DNA from: Paramyrothecium sp. XJ0827
Lineage: Eukaryota > Ascomycota > Sordariomycetes > Hypocreales > Stachybotryaceae
DNA: 64,000 bases
Reading direction: 5' to 3'
Assembly: GCA_020881915.1 (NCBI GenBank)
Contig: JAJFPB010000008.1
Location: 744,001 to 808,000 of the forward strand
Below the pieces are notes generated by a model. That model saw nothing but the letters and a program-made list of their open reading frames with translations, was not told where the DNA came from and ran no database searches. The translations under genes and the position numbers were made by a program. Shown here in pieces: positions 53,737-64,000 of this stretch. Each line of letters starts with the position of its first letter. Positions within the stretch are counted from its first letter, which is position 1.

Positions 53737-54056
53737 GTTGACGACGCGCAAGTTGTTTGGTGTTGTGAACTCGACGCTGTCAATGAAGGCTACAGGAGCT
53801 TTGTTGGTGTACAAAGGTGCTGCCAGGGGACCAGGTACCTTGAGCTTCACTGACGTGGGGCTGGCCGCCCCGGATTTAATCTGGGCGGCGCCAGGCCAAT
53901 CGGCCTTGTCTTTTACATCATCCTCATTCAACCATATCGACCACCCCAATCGTGTATCTGGTGCCCGCTAACGAACGGCGCATTTGGAACTACTTTGGAA
54001 CTATTAAGCAACGAAGTCAGTCTTCCCTTCGGCATCTTTCATCGTGCGTCGCGGTC
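53737..54056. promoter_or_regulatory. Shared MED6/MMTAG divergent promoter
   Basis: 320 bp. A tandem 11-bp repeat (TTTGGAACTAC then TTTGGAACTAT, 53983-54004) lies 53-74 nt upstream of the MMTAG start; its function is not known. Confidence 0.5.
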
Positions 54057-54767
54057 ATGGATTTGCTGTCCAGCATTCGCAAGTCAGGATCCCGCGGTGG
54101 TGTCAACTTCAGCTGGGACGAAGTTGCCAACTCAAACCATCGTGAGAACTACCTCGGACACAGCCTCAAGGCCCCGGTTGGCAGATGGCAGAAGGGGCGA
54201 GACCTGAATTGGTACGCGAAGGCCGACGCCGCACCGGCCGACTCCACAGAAACCGACGAAGAGCGACAAGCCCGAGAGCGAGCAGAGGAACTACGCAAAA
54301 TCAAAGAGGCGGAAGAGGATGCTATCGCGAAAGCCCTAGGTCTCCCGGTGGCACCGCGCAACACCTCGGGCGCGAATGCGGTGGAGGTGGGTGGCCAGAG
54401 ACAGATGGGTCCTGCGAGCATGCCGCCCAAGGAGCCGGCGGCAAGCGAGGCCGGTCGCCATCGCTCAAGACGACACGATGATTCCGAACGGAGGGACAGA
54501 AGGCACAGGAGGAGCCGTGAGCGAGGTCGCGATCGCAGCAGAAGCCGCGAGCGGGAGCGGCGGCATGGGCGGCATAGAGAACATGGAGATCGCGATCGAC
54601 GACGGGATCATAGCCGGGACAGGAACAGGGAGAGAAACAGGGGAGAGGAGCGCAGGCCCACGCGTCATCGCTCTGGCAGCCCGAAGGAGGATGACCGTGA
54701 GAGGCGGCGGCATGATAAGGGTCATGAGCGGCGGCGGTCAAGATCGAGAGAGCATCAACGCCGGTGA
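54057..54767 (+). CDS. MMTAG-domain protein with Arg-rich tail
   Basis: Single exon, 236 residues. The N-terminus has the MMTAG pattern found from fungi to humans (FSWDEVANSNHRENYLGHS, then APVGRWQKGRDLNWYAK, residues about 18-55). In animals the protein is called multiple myeloma tumor-associated protein 2 and is linked to nuclear speckles. A coiled, charged middle (EERQARERAEELRKIKEAEED) leads to a long Arg/Asp/Ser tail (SRERGRDRSRSRERERR) typical of splicing-associated proteins. The start is fixed by conservation of MDLLSSIRKSGSRGG just before the motif. The function in fungi is unknown. Confidence 0.88.
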   Translation: MDLLSSIRKSGSRGGVNFSWDEVANSNHRENYLGHSLKAPVGRWQKGRDLNWYAKADAAPADSTETDEERQARERAEELRKIKEAEEDAIAKALGLPVAPRNTSGANAVEVGGQRQMGPASMPPKEPAASEAGRHRSRRHDDSERRDRRHRRSRERGRDRSRSRERERRHGRHREHGDRDRRRDHSRDRNRERNRGEERRPTRHRSGSPKEDDRERRRHDKGHERRRSRSREHQRR

Positions 54768-55548
54768 TCTTAAGCCAAAGCCAGGCTTGTTACTGTAGCG
54801 TGGAGACGCCGATCGTGCTATCAGAGTCCCGTGATTTCTATGTATCAAGATACCCCCCAAGAACTAAAATATCCATCGTCTGTCCGATCTAAACATGGTG
54901 CGTATCGCTCAACAATCATGTATTGGCCATAAATACCCTTCACTTTGTTGCGGTGGCGCTGGTGAATTGGTGCTACTGGACTCCTTCTATCTTATCGCTT
55001 CAAACTACGGCTACCTGCGGTAGGCTGGCGTAATAAGTGTTTTGAGCGGCGTCAACAGTGGGGTCCAGCGGCACATGCTCGTCCCTTGGGACCCCTGAAA
55101 GTCGGCGTTTCAGGCCCCTTGATTGGTTCGAGGCTGAAGCATGATGCGCGGGCTGCCGGAAGGTGCATCTGGATAGCGACACTGAGGGACGTCGGTGTCG
55201 TTGCGGTCTCGGATCATTTCGGCCACTTCTTCCTCCAACTACCTAAAGCCCTGTGGCGGCGTGATAAACTTCGTTGTCCGAAAGCTTCGACCATCTTTAT
55301 TTGTTTTTCTCTGTTTTGGTCACCGTCTTAGTCGTTGCGTTGTTGCCTGGTCCACACCTGCAGCCGTGGCAAACCTACCTGGGCTTACCCAGCTCCAGCT
55401 CCGAGCATAACCACGACAGTTTGTTTGCCTTTGCCACCGGTTTCCCTGCACGTGTATCTGTTTCGAATCTGCAGCATAGACTTTTCAACACTCCAGGAGC
55501 ACCCCGAGATGCTTTCATGACGACAAAGTCTTGACACGTTGTCACATC
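54768..55548. other. Intergenic, promoter and leader of the DUF3684-type gene
   Basis: 781 bp. Two overlapping short upstream ORFs lie just before the main start: ATG 55509 to TGA 55520 and ATG 55517 to TGA 55534. Nothing else recognised. Confidence 0.45.
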
Positions 55549-58500
55549 ATGGATTACTCGAGGCTTCGTGCCGCTGCGCTTCGCGACGGCGAGGATGAAG
55601 AGGCCGTCACGGTCGACACCCGAGCTCTGATCGACAAGGTACTCGCTCGATACTCGGGCGAATGGACAACCCTACGAGAACTCATACAGAATGCCGCCGA
55701 CGCTCAAGCTACGACCGTGTCCGTCAAGTGGGAAACGCTGCCGTCAACCCAGGTCCCGCTTCCAAATACCACGAGTCGATCCGAGTTGCTGAAGCATGCC
55801 TTATCCCACCATACACTGCGACGACTGGTCGTTCAGAACGATGGTCAACCTTTCACAAAGACGGACTGGGGAAGGTTGAAGAGAATCGCCGAGGGCAATC
55901 CTGACGAGACGAAAATTGGAGCCTTTGGTGTCGGCTTCTACAGCGTCTTTGCCGACTGTGAAGAGCCTTTCGTCAGTTCCGGCAGCGAGGCTATGGCCTT
56001 CTACTGGAAAGGCAACGCGCTCTTCACCAAGAAGTCCCAGCTCCCCGAAGACCAGGCTGGCCCCCATACCACGTTTGTGCTGGACTACAGGAACACTACC
56101 ACTCCCATGCCAAACCTTTTGTCCGTCAGCCAGTTCCTCGCCACTAGCTTGACTTTCGTAGCCCTCCAGAACGTGGAGTTTTGGATCGACGACTACCAAA
56201 TACTCTCGTTGAAGAAGAAGTCGTCTCCTAGTGCGGAGCTTGCTTTACCTCGAGATCTAGAAGCTCGCACCAAGGAAGGGATTATGAAGGTGATCAGCGT
56301 CGACCGGACGAGCACTCAAATCGATGCCTCGTACATGCAGGTCATCGGATGGAAGGCTCAAGCATCATCGTCTACCTCCAAGTCAGCAGATCCTTATGGT
56401 GCAACCGAGGCTCCGTCGCTACGCTCTTTCTTTGCTCGGCTTGCTCTCAGTGGGTCGCAGTCTGGTGCCAAAGCCAAAGCTGCGGCCGAGGAGAAGACGA
56501 CTCAGGTAACGATCGCGGAGGACGTGACCAAGCTCAGCACCTCGACAATCTTCCTCAGAGCTACGTCTGCCACTATTAAGACGCAGGTGACACAGTCGTT
56601 TGCATCAGAGCTTGAGAGAGCGACCAAGAAACCGCCACCAAAGACGACAAAACTGTCCATTTTGACATCATCTTATGACGAAGCCCAAGCTTCCGAAACT
56701 GCTTCTGTAGGCGGCGCTCTTGGTAAAGCAACGGATGTATTTGCAACCGTTCTACCAAGCAAGAAACCTGGTGGCCGCATCTTCATTGGCTTTCCCACGA
56801 TGCAAACAACCGGTGCCGGGATGCACATCTCCGCCCCGTCGGTGATTCCTACGGTGGAACGAGAAGCCATTGATTTGAACGCTCGTTGGGTCAGAACATG
56901 GAATGTCGAGCTTTTGCGTGCAGCTGGTATCGTGACCAGATTGGCTTTCGCCAATGAGATGGACGACCTAGGTCAACGATTCCGCCGATTGCTTAGCCCG
57001 GGTCAGAAGATCTCAAACGAGATAGTGAACAAGTTCATGCCGGAAGCTCTGCACATCTTCAAAACATTTACCTTTGGGGACTCCACACCCAGCGGCCAGG
57101 TTGGACAAACCATCGAAGAAGCGTTCTGGACATGCTTCCGGAAAGCTTCTATCGAGACCTATTCCACCGCCGGCATCCTGCAGACCTCCCAAGTTCGACT
57201 CGGATCGGAGGAACTGAGCAAGTTCGTCAACAACATTCCTATCGTCCCCAATGAAATGAAGGACAATTCTTTTGTGAAGAAACTTATCGACTTTGGTCTG
57301 ATTACACATATAACTGTCTCGGACGTGAAGCGTGAGCTGGAGGCAAAGGCTTTAAATAAGACACAATTAATCAACTTTATCAGCTGGGCTGGAAAGAAGT
57401 GTCTGAGTGGTGAGCTTGATCACGGAAGTAGAGCTGCTCTGCTCGAAGTGGCTGTCGGCACTGTGGGCGATGAAGACGACTCTGGTGAAATCATCGCACT
57501 TGGTAGTATCACCAACTATCTCTCCCTTGCAAAAATACCTGCAAACTTACCGATTCCCCCAACCACAATTCCTTTCATCTTCACTGTCAATATGCATCCC
57601 ACTGAGCTTCAAGCCCTGGGCTGGGAGGCTCTGGAAATCGTCCCTTGGTTACGCTATCTTCTGGAAACCAGCTCCTCTCGGCCAGAGGAAGAAAGCTTGA
57701 CCAAGTCTTCCAAATTTGCCGTCCAGGTGTTGACAGTTTTGTCCAAGAACTGGGACAACTCCAGTATCTCGGTTAGGGAAGTGGTCGTAAGGCTGTTGCA
57801 AGGTAAATCGGTCATGCCCACCAAGCTCGGCATGAAGGTGCCTACAGAATCATTCTTCCCTTCAGTCAAGCTCTTTGACGATTTGCCTGTCATTCAGGGC
57901 TGCGAAAAGCTGAAGGAAAAATTTCTCGTCGCACTTGGTGTTCGCAAGACCCTCGACCTCGAGACAATCTTCTCACGGCTTCTCAGCAACTCAGGGGATG
58001 AGGCGCAGAAGAAGTGGAGTCATGTCGAGTTGGTGAAATATCTTGCGTCTGTTCAGAACGATATCCCGGCCGATGATATGAAGCGATTGAAGGAATCCCG
58101 AATTTGTCCCGCCGAGGCAGGTCCAAAAGGGATGGAATCTACCAAGCCTAGCGAAAAGTTGTACAAAGTCTCTGAGCTCTATGAACCTAGAGATACTCTC
58201 CGATCCCTACATCTTCCGATTTTGCAGTGGCCAGGGCCTCCTGGTAGCTTCCAGCCAAGCAGCGCCGAGGCTCGTTTCCTCACGGTACTCGGTCTCAAGC
58301 CATACCCTGCTGTGCCCGAGCTTGTTTCCATGATGGCTTCGAAGGACGAAACTCTTAGGAAGTCGGCAATGATATACTTCATCGCCAACCATCATACAAA
58401 TCGCTATGCTTCCTTCAATCTTGGTGATTCCCGCAAAGCCATCATGCCGCTCCAAGGCAGTGACCAACTGGTCATGCCTTCAGCATGTTTTACCAATGAA

Positions 58501-60906
58501 CGGGCGGCCGTCCTAGGTTTCAACATCCTGAGCAGGGATTTACATGATCACGCCGTAGTAAGTATAAGCGGTCTGTACTCGATTTCAACTACTGACCTTG
58601 TGCTAGAAATTTGGTGTTGCGAGGGATCCTCCAATGACCGAGTGCGTCAATCGACTCCTAGCGAACCCTCCTCAAGACCACCAGGCTGCAGCTACCCTTT
58701 TCAGCTACTTCGCATCTCGCATCAGCGAGTTGGGTGAGAACAGCTTGTCCAAGTTACGAAATGCCGCCATCGTGCCAATTAGTCGACAAAATATCTCACG
58801 AACGTCAGAGAAGTCCAAAGCCGGCATCGCCCACATTAGCCCTTCCCGGGCCTACTTGGGAACCTCTCTCACGTATGGTGACATTTTCGATTTTGTGGAC
58901 TTTGGTCAGGATGCGAATGCTTTCCTGTTCAAGTGTGGTGCGAAGAGCGAGCCTACCAAGCTTGAGGTTGCACATATGGCATGCAATGAACCAGCCAGGC
59001 TTCTCAGCGTGCTGCAAAGCCCGGAGAAGTACATGGATCTATTGAAGTCGCTTGCTGAGGCCCACTCCACTCTTCACCGTGATAAGGAGCTTTGGAAAAA
59101 GATGAAGACCTCGTCATTCCTGCTGGCCTATAAGGAACTAGCACCCCCCAAGGGAAATTTGATTGATCTTGACGAGGATGAGGCTCCAATCAAGCAGTAT
59201 CAACTTGCATCAGCCAGTCAAATCGTCATCTTAGACGACATCATCAGTTACCGTCTCTTCAAGGACTACCTTATCTGTGCTCCAGAGGAAGATGCCCTAG
59301 AAACGTTCTACTTACAGCTCGGCGCTCGTAAGCTAAGCAGCATCGTACAAGATGATATTCGAATTGGCCCTCACACTGACAAGCCAAAGGTTGCAGAGTC
59401 TTTGAGGAAGCATGTTCTCGAACGATCCAAGATCTTCCTGTATGAATATGCTAGCTACCGCAGGGATGCTGTTCAGCATGACACGAAGTGGCTGGAGAAA
59501 TATTTACGAGTCGAGACAGTTCGCGCTGTCGCTCTTCGGCGAACCTTGCAGGGCCATAGCCAATCACACACAGAAAAGCGATCAGCTGCTGGCGCATCGA
59601 AGGGCGGATCATGGATTCTGTACATTGCGGATGACGGCAAGCCAGACATGTACCAGATTGGTCAAGCTGTTTGCCAGGTCCTTTTGAACCGTCCGAACCA
59701 GCAAGCCTATCTGTTCTTCGAGCCCTTCCTGACTTTGGACTTGTACGGCTTGCGCGCTCGTGGATACAATGTTGATCGTATCCTGCGCGCCAAGGCTGCT
59801 GAAGCAAGAATTGCGGAAGAAGAAAGGCGAAGGGCGTTGGAGGAGGAGCAACAGAGAATACAGGAAAGAGAACAGAACTGGGCCCAGCAGAGCATGGTGG
59901 CGGAAGCGGCCAGGGAAGTTGCCCGATCACCTGTCCCCCAAGATCCGGTCATGCCCGGATCGTGGGATTCTCCAGAAGACCACAAAGCTGAGCGAGGTCA
60001 GCAATCAAAGAAAGGAAAAGGCTTGTTTTCGGACTGGGGTCGTCGCCTCGGCTTGAGTAATGATCAAGACAATGATGAGCCCAAGAAGTTGTTGGACCAG
60101 TTTGTGGATAAACCCTCCGATCCCGGCCCGTCGTCTGGCGGTGTCGATCGACCTCAGAACGACGACGGGAGGGTTACCAGCCCAGCAGTTATTCAACAGA
60201 ACCTGCTGAATGCGGTAAATGCCACCCGAGCACATGGGTCCAACAACGTCTTCTCGGAACCTCAGGTGAACGAGGTCAAGGAGCAAGCCACGTACTGCGA
60301 CAAGACGCCCGCACAAAACATCACATTCGCAGCCGAAGCATCAAACGGCTTGAAGGTCTATGTGGCCAAGGCAATGGCCTCCAATTCAGCCCAGTTTCTT
60401 TCCAGTAACATCGGGTCCATCAATGCGTTCGCCGCCCTGCTTGTCGAGATTGGCAGCATCTATTCGCTATCCCCTAGTGTGCTCCATATTTTCTACGATG
60501 AAGCTGGCGGGACTATCGCCTTCAACACAGGTGGAAGCATCTTCTGCAACCTCAGGTTCTTCCTTCAGTTACATGCAGCGGCGCTTGAGGGCCAGCAACA
60601 GGGCAAAGCCAAGGTAGACGCAGCGACGTGGTGGTGGGTTGTCATCGCGCACGAGCTCGCTCACAACCTTGTCTCGGTGCACAACTCCGACCATAGTTAC
60701 TATACGTAAGTTCTCCTGGCTACAAATAGACCGGTATGGGATACTAACGCGACCACAGCGAGTCCTTCATTCAGCAATACATGAGCAAGATGGTTACGAA
60801 GATCGCGCAGTGGATGCAGGCCAGTCGCCCAACTTCACAGCAAGCTCTGCCTTCGACAGTGGCTGCACAAGGGCCCCCGCCGCCCTATCAGGATGCGAAA
60901 CGATAA
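55549..60906 (+). CDS. Giant Hsp90-like ATPase protein (sacsin-type N-terminus, DUF3684) ending in an HExxH motif
   Basis: Three exons: 55549..58557, 58607..60705, 60759..60906, giving 1751 residues; introns 49 and 53 nt. The N-terminal GHKL ATPase fold is clear: RELIQNAADAQA (residues about 43-54, Asn and Asp of the N box) and GAFGVGFYSVF with VSSGS (G1 region, about residues 125-150). This layout is that of sacsin-like and DUF3684 proteins of filamentous fungi. A central region of about 1000 residues has no motif I can name. A Gln/Glu/Arg-rich coiled coil is at about 1375-1430 (AEERRRALEEEQQRIQEREQ). Near residue 1684 is HELAHNLVSVHNSDH, a zinc-protease-like HExxH with a third His at the WLM/minigluzincin spacing. 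Cellular role is unknown; a chaperone or quality-control task is possible. Short upstream ORFs precede the start. Confidence 0.85.
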
Positions 60907-61411
60907 TTATAGCATTACTTGGATAGATTAGATTTCTCATTGCATGGAGTTACAGCACGCGCATCGGGAGGACTAGTTTTACGTGCCCTACTTGAGCAGG
61001 GATAATTTATAGATCATATCACTTGAAGAGTGTAATGTTAGTGAAAACATCTTGCACACAGAATTACTTGTGATTAGACTCACTTGAGGATGACGAACGA
61101 AACAGCCTATGAGACAGTAGCAGATGTAAGCAACTAAGTGGCAGTCAAATCGCGGGTCCACTCACCTTAGCCCCGGCGGTATACTGCTGGTGCCCGCCCG
61201 TAGGGTAGGCGGCTTTGAGCAACCGATGGATCACGTGACAACTCATGATGAAGCTCCAGGTTCGGCTTCTGTGACCATCACGCTACCTCGATTTGCACGG
61301 AATCGCCATTCACGCACTCGCTCAGCCCGGCTCAGCCCCGAAACTCGCCCAATCACGAACTCCACGAACCAAACCACACTCTTCCGACACGCGAGCCGCC
61401 GATTGCCCAAC
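60907..61411. other. Intergenic region
   Basis: 505 bp before the small mitochondrial protein gene. Nothing specific seen. Confidence 0.4.
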
Positions 61412-61809
61412 ATGGTGCACCGTATCGCCTTCTGGAGCCTCTTCGGTACGTCCCGAGCCAACACCTTGACCTAGGCCCTCTCAACGAGCTGCAACACCTC
61501 GCTTCCTCCCCCACCCCGGCACGGCAGGCTTCTGAAGTATGGTCAAGAGCTAACCCGAGGACTGTTTTCTTCACCCCCATAGGCCTCGGCGTGCGCTTCT
61601 GGCAGGTCGGCATCGAGATGCGCCCCTTCTTCAACAAGGGCTCCCTCTGGGTGTACCCCGTGTACGCCGCCGGCGGCGCCAGCTTCGGCTACTGGCTGCA
61701 GGGCGTCGACGACAGGCAGACCAAGACGCTGAACGAGCGCAAGGCGGTGCTCCTCGAGAAGCGGGCGCGGAAGGCGCAGCGCGAGGCCGAGGTGGCGGCT
61801 GAAGCGTAA
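61412..61809 (+). CDS. Small mitochondrial membrane protein, probably complex I accessory subunit
   Basis: Two exons: 61412..61445 and 61583..61809, giving 86 residues; the 137-nt intron is long. The sequence MVHRIAFWSLFGLGVRFWQVG, then EMRPFF and a small hydrophobic segment (LWVYPVYAAGGASFGYWLQG), fits the short fungal proteins annotated as a 14-kDa NADH:ubiquinone oxidoreductase subunit. The tail is a charged helix (ERKAVLLEKRARKAQREAEV). One transmembrane segment at about residues 32-50 would place it in the inner membrane. I recognise the family by pattern only; an ATP-synthase-linked small subunit is the alternative. Confidence 0.7.
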
Positions 61810-62218
61810 AAGGCGTCTCTGGGGGAGAGATGGGAAAACGGAGATGCTTGGCACATGGAACCAATTGATACACTAGGAGGATTGGCAAGGTCCCGAGGAG
61901 GCAGATATGGGCGGTGCGGGACTCGAGCAGCGGGAGGGAGTAGCTGGCCTTGTTGCCCGGCCGGTTGGATTGTACATAGCGGCAATAGACGGTGACTTCC
62001 CGTTCATTCTAGAATTGAGTGACCATTTTTCACCCGTTCTGCGAGTCTCCTATTTCTTCATGGACTGGGCGCCACAAGCTTGCACAATTTCCTACTAATA
62101 TGACCTAGTTAAGGGCGAATCACAAAGTACTGCAAGGCCTAGGACGGATTTCAGTCATGAGTTAATCATGTGTCATAAGTTCTATTTTCTTTTGGTTATC
62201 CTGCCAAGCTCTCTGACA
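61810..62218. other. Convergent intergenic region
   Basis: 409 bp between the small mitochondrial protein gene and the eIF2B-delta gene. Nothing specific seen. Confidence 0.4.
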
Positions 62219-63638
62219 CTATAGCTCTTCTAATTTCCTGAGGATGGCAGGCACTGATGTGGCCGAGGCGTTGCCCAGCTCGGTCACTATCACGGTGAGG
62301 AACTTGTCCCTGGTGGTGTCAAACAGCAACCTGAAGCCCGCGTTCGTGCTTCTCTCCGGGTCGATCTCATTGTACGTCAGAGAGTCGATGGAGACGCGCT
62401 CTGTGAAGTTTATGGTCTCGCAGAGAGCAACCACCCTGAGGCCCAGGTCGCTGGCGACGGCGGCGATGTCGCAGGTTCCCGCGCGCGCGTACATGGCTCC
62501 GTTGCTGAACATGGCCTCGGCTGCAACCAGGACGCGGGTCGACTCGCGCAGGTGCGCGCGGAGAGCGCCGAGGTCGGACGAGTATGCGACGGGGATGCCG
62601 GCAGCAGCCAGCCTTTTGGCGTGCTCAACACCGACACGGTCGAACGGATCGTCAACCAGGATCACCCTGAAGCGCTTGCCGTCCGACTTGGCTTGCAGGA
62701 GAGCCCTCTCGACAAGATAGTGGTGTGCGTAGGTCAGAATCACCTCGTCTTCCTCCATCATCTCCGCTGCCGTCTTGATAATGACGAAGTCGGCGAGGGT
62801 GATGCGCTCGCGGATGAAGTTGTCGATTGACTCGTCGAGCAGCTTCTTCGCATCAGAATCGGGCAGGTCGATATCAATCTTACTGATCTGGAGCTTCAGC
62901 CACCTGATGGCGTTGCCCATGGAGAAGCACATTGGGCGGCATGCTGTGAGGTATTCGATCTGGGGGTTAAGAACATGAGAGGTGAAATGCCGGGAGAAGG
63001 TGGTCCCATGCGGTGTTGTGTAAGAGGCAATGACCTGAAAATATGGCGTTAGACGATAGTTCCGATGACAAGTAAATGCGAGAATTTTCTGGATTTTCTT
63101 TTACCTTCTTGAAGGCCAAAAGAGTCGCCTCCAGCCGGGTGATACTATCGCTCACGGCAAAGGTGCTCATGTGCTGGCCGAGGACAAGGACAGCGGGGTG
63201 TACGTCCTTGTCCGCATTTGTGATCTCCATCCTCCGGGCCATGGACAGGTGGCTGAAGCAGTCGGGGATCGAGGGCTTGTTCTCCCTGGGCGCAGAGGGC
63301 GTCGTTGTGTTTGGGCGAGCAGCTGCCTTTCCGTGCTGCTGGGCAGGTCCGTGGCCATCCTGCTTGGACTTGGGCTTGCCGCCTTTCGCATCGCCGGCAG
63401 CTCCTTGTGACGAGGCAGCGGCGCCTTGGGGTTGTGGGGGTTGCGCGGCCTTTGCTTGCGCTCTGCGGGCAGCCTTCTCCTCCTTGGCTCTCTTCTTCAG
63501 CTCGGCGTTGGAGAGCTTCTTCTCGCCTCCGGCCTCAGCCTGGGCACCCTGCGCCTGCTTGGGCTTGGCTTGGGGCTTTTGGTCTTTGGTCTCGGTCACA
63601 TTGCCTGCAGTAGCAGGCCCGCCAGCCTCGGTCGCCAT
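62219..63638 (-). CDS. GCD2: Translation initiation factor eIF2B subunit delta (Gcd2)
   Basis: Two exons: 63105..63638 and 62219..63034, giving 449 residues; intron 70 nt. eIF2B-delta is part of the regulatory subcomplex of the guanine-nucleotide exchange factor for eIF2 and senses eIF2-alpha phosphorylation. The N-terminus is basic and low complexity (AELKKRAKEEKAARRAQAKA). The C-terminal eIF2B/ribose-1,5-bisphosphate-isomerase-like fold contains HPAVLVLGQHMSTFAVSDSITR, ILTYAHHYLVERALLQA, FRVILVDDPF-type strand, GIPVAYSSDLGALRAHL and the C-terminal FTERVSIDSLTYNEIDPE. The yeast protein is longer mainly in its N-terminal tail. The start is MATEAGGPAT; upstream in-frame Met codons are less likely. 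Confidence 0.93.
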
Positions 63639-64000
63639 AGATGGTGTATTGACTCGATGCTCGCTCGGCGCTTGGGCGGGGGAAAGGAAGGGCCTGCGTC
63701 GAGCGTTCGACGTCGGGAGGCGGGGCACAGAGATGCGGCAGGGACTGTGGTGTCGCGGCGGTGGATAAAAGGCAAGATCAGCCGACTTGAGAATTTGCGA
63801 GTGGCAGGCAACGTTGCGCTAAACTGTCGGCCGTCTCTAGTAAGGATGGGGCACCAGCAGGCGTCGTGTCAAGGTCGTGAGGTCCGGAGAAGAGAGAGTC
63901 TTTGACGATGCGAGGATTGAGTCACTACAAATTATCCCTACGGCGTGCCCCGCGCTAGACTAAAAGATGCTTGCAGTCGAGCCGCACTCGGAAAACTTGG
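63639..64000. other. Window end, eIF2B-delta promoter region
   Basis: 362 bp upstream of eIF2B-delta. No coding signal or motif recognised. Confidence 0.4.

Overview
This is nuclear DNA of a filamentous ascomycete fungus, most likely a Sordariomycete. Genes are dense and mostly interrupted by short introns of 45-80 nt with GTRNGT donors, CTRAC-like branch sites and YAG acceptors. The proteins are characteristic of filamentous fungi: PL4 rhamnogalacturonan lyase, Ugo1, a Shg1 protein with an RS tail, a calcineurin A with fungal features, and a DUF3684-type giant ATPase. No rRNA, tRNA, transposon or CRISPR signal was recognised. I cannot name the species from sequence alone.

Layout. 0-6.7 kb: housekeeping genes (3' part of dolichol kinase SEC59, ORC2, GEP4-type mitochondrial PGP phosphatase, a small Myb/SANT protein, TIM22). 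7-13 kb: two carbohydrate-active enzymes on the minus strand (membrane-anchored GH16 glucanase and secreted PL4 rhamnogalacturonan lyase) separated by a 2.4 kb gene-free stretch. 13.7-28.5 kb: PRP45/SNW1, a p24 cargo receptor, a PhoD-like phosphatase, RRP15, mitochondrial ferredoxin, UGO1, SHG1 with an RS/RD tail, and a triose-phosphate/nucleotide-sugar type transporter. 28.5-31.7 kb: a 3.2 kb gene-free stretch with a polypurine tract. 31.7-33.9 kb: a ubiquitin-specific protease with an N-terminal membrane anchor. 34.5-41.7 kb: an accessory-looking stretch (trimethyllysine dioxygenase, NmrA-like reductase, GPI-type cysteine-rich secreted protein, SDR/L-xylulose-reductase-like enzyme). 43.2-63.6 kb: calcineurin A, a fungal protein of unknown function, proteasome chaperone PAC3, the DEAH helicase ECM16/DHR1, MED6, an MMTAG-domain protein, a 1751-residue Hsp90-like-ATPase protein ending in an HExxH motif, a small mitochondrial protein and eIF2B-delta.

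Themes. Nuclear gene expression and ribosome biogenesis (PRP45, RRP15, ECM16, MED6, SHG1, MMTAG, eIF2B-delta) and mitochondrial biogenesis (GEP4, TIM22, ferredoxin, UGO1, small complex-I-like protein) dominate. Six gene pairs are head-to-head on shared promoters (ORC2/GEP4, p24/PhoD, ferredoxin/UGO1, USP/TMLH, PAC3/ECM16, MED6/MMTAG). Two of these promoters carry clear inverted repeats: a GATA-site palindrome at the ferredoxin/UGO1 promoter and a double palindrome at PAC3/ECM16. Several genes have unusual splicing: a 6-nt exon in the transporter, a probable second 6-nt exon in the PhoD gene, tandem acceptors in TIM22 and UGO1, and an unresolved in-frame stop in the trimethyllysine dioxygenase. 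The protein most worth follow-up is the ATPase-HExxH giant at 55.5-60.9 kb.

All gene models were spliced by eye from the sequence. Exon boundaries are checked for frame but not against transcripts.
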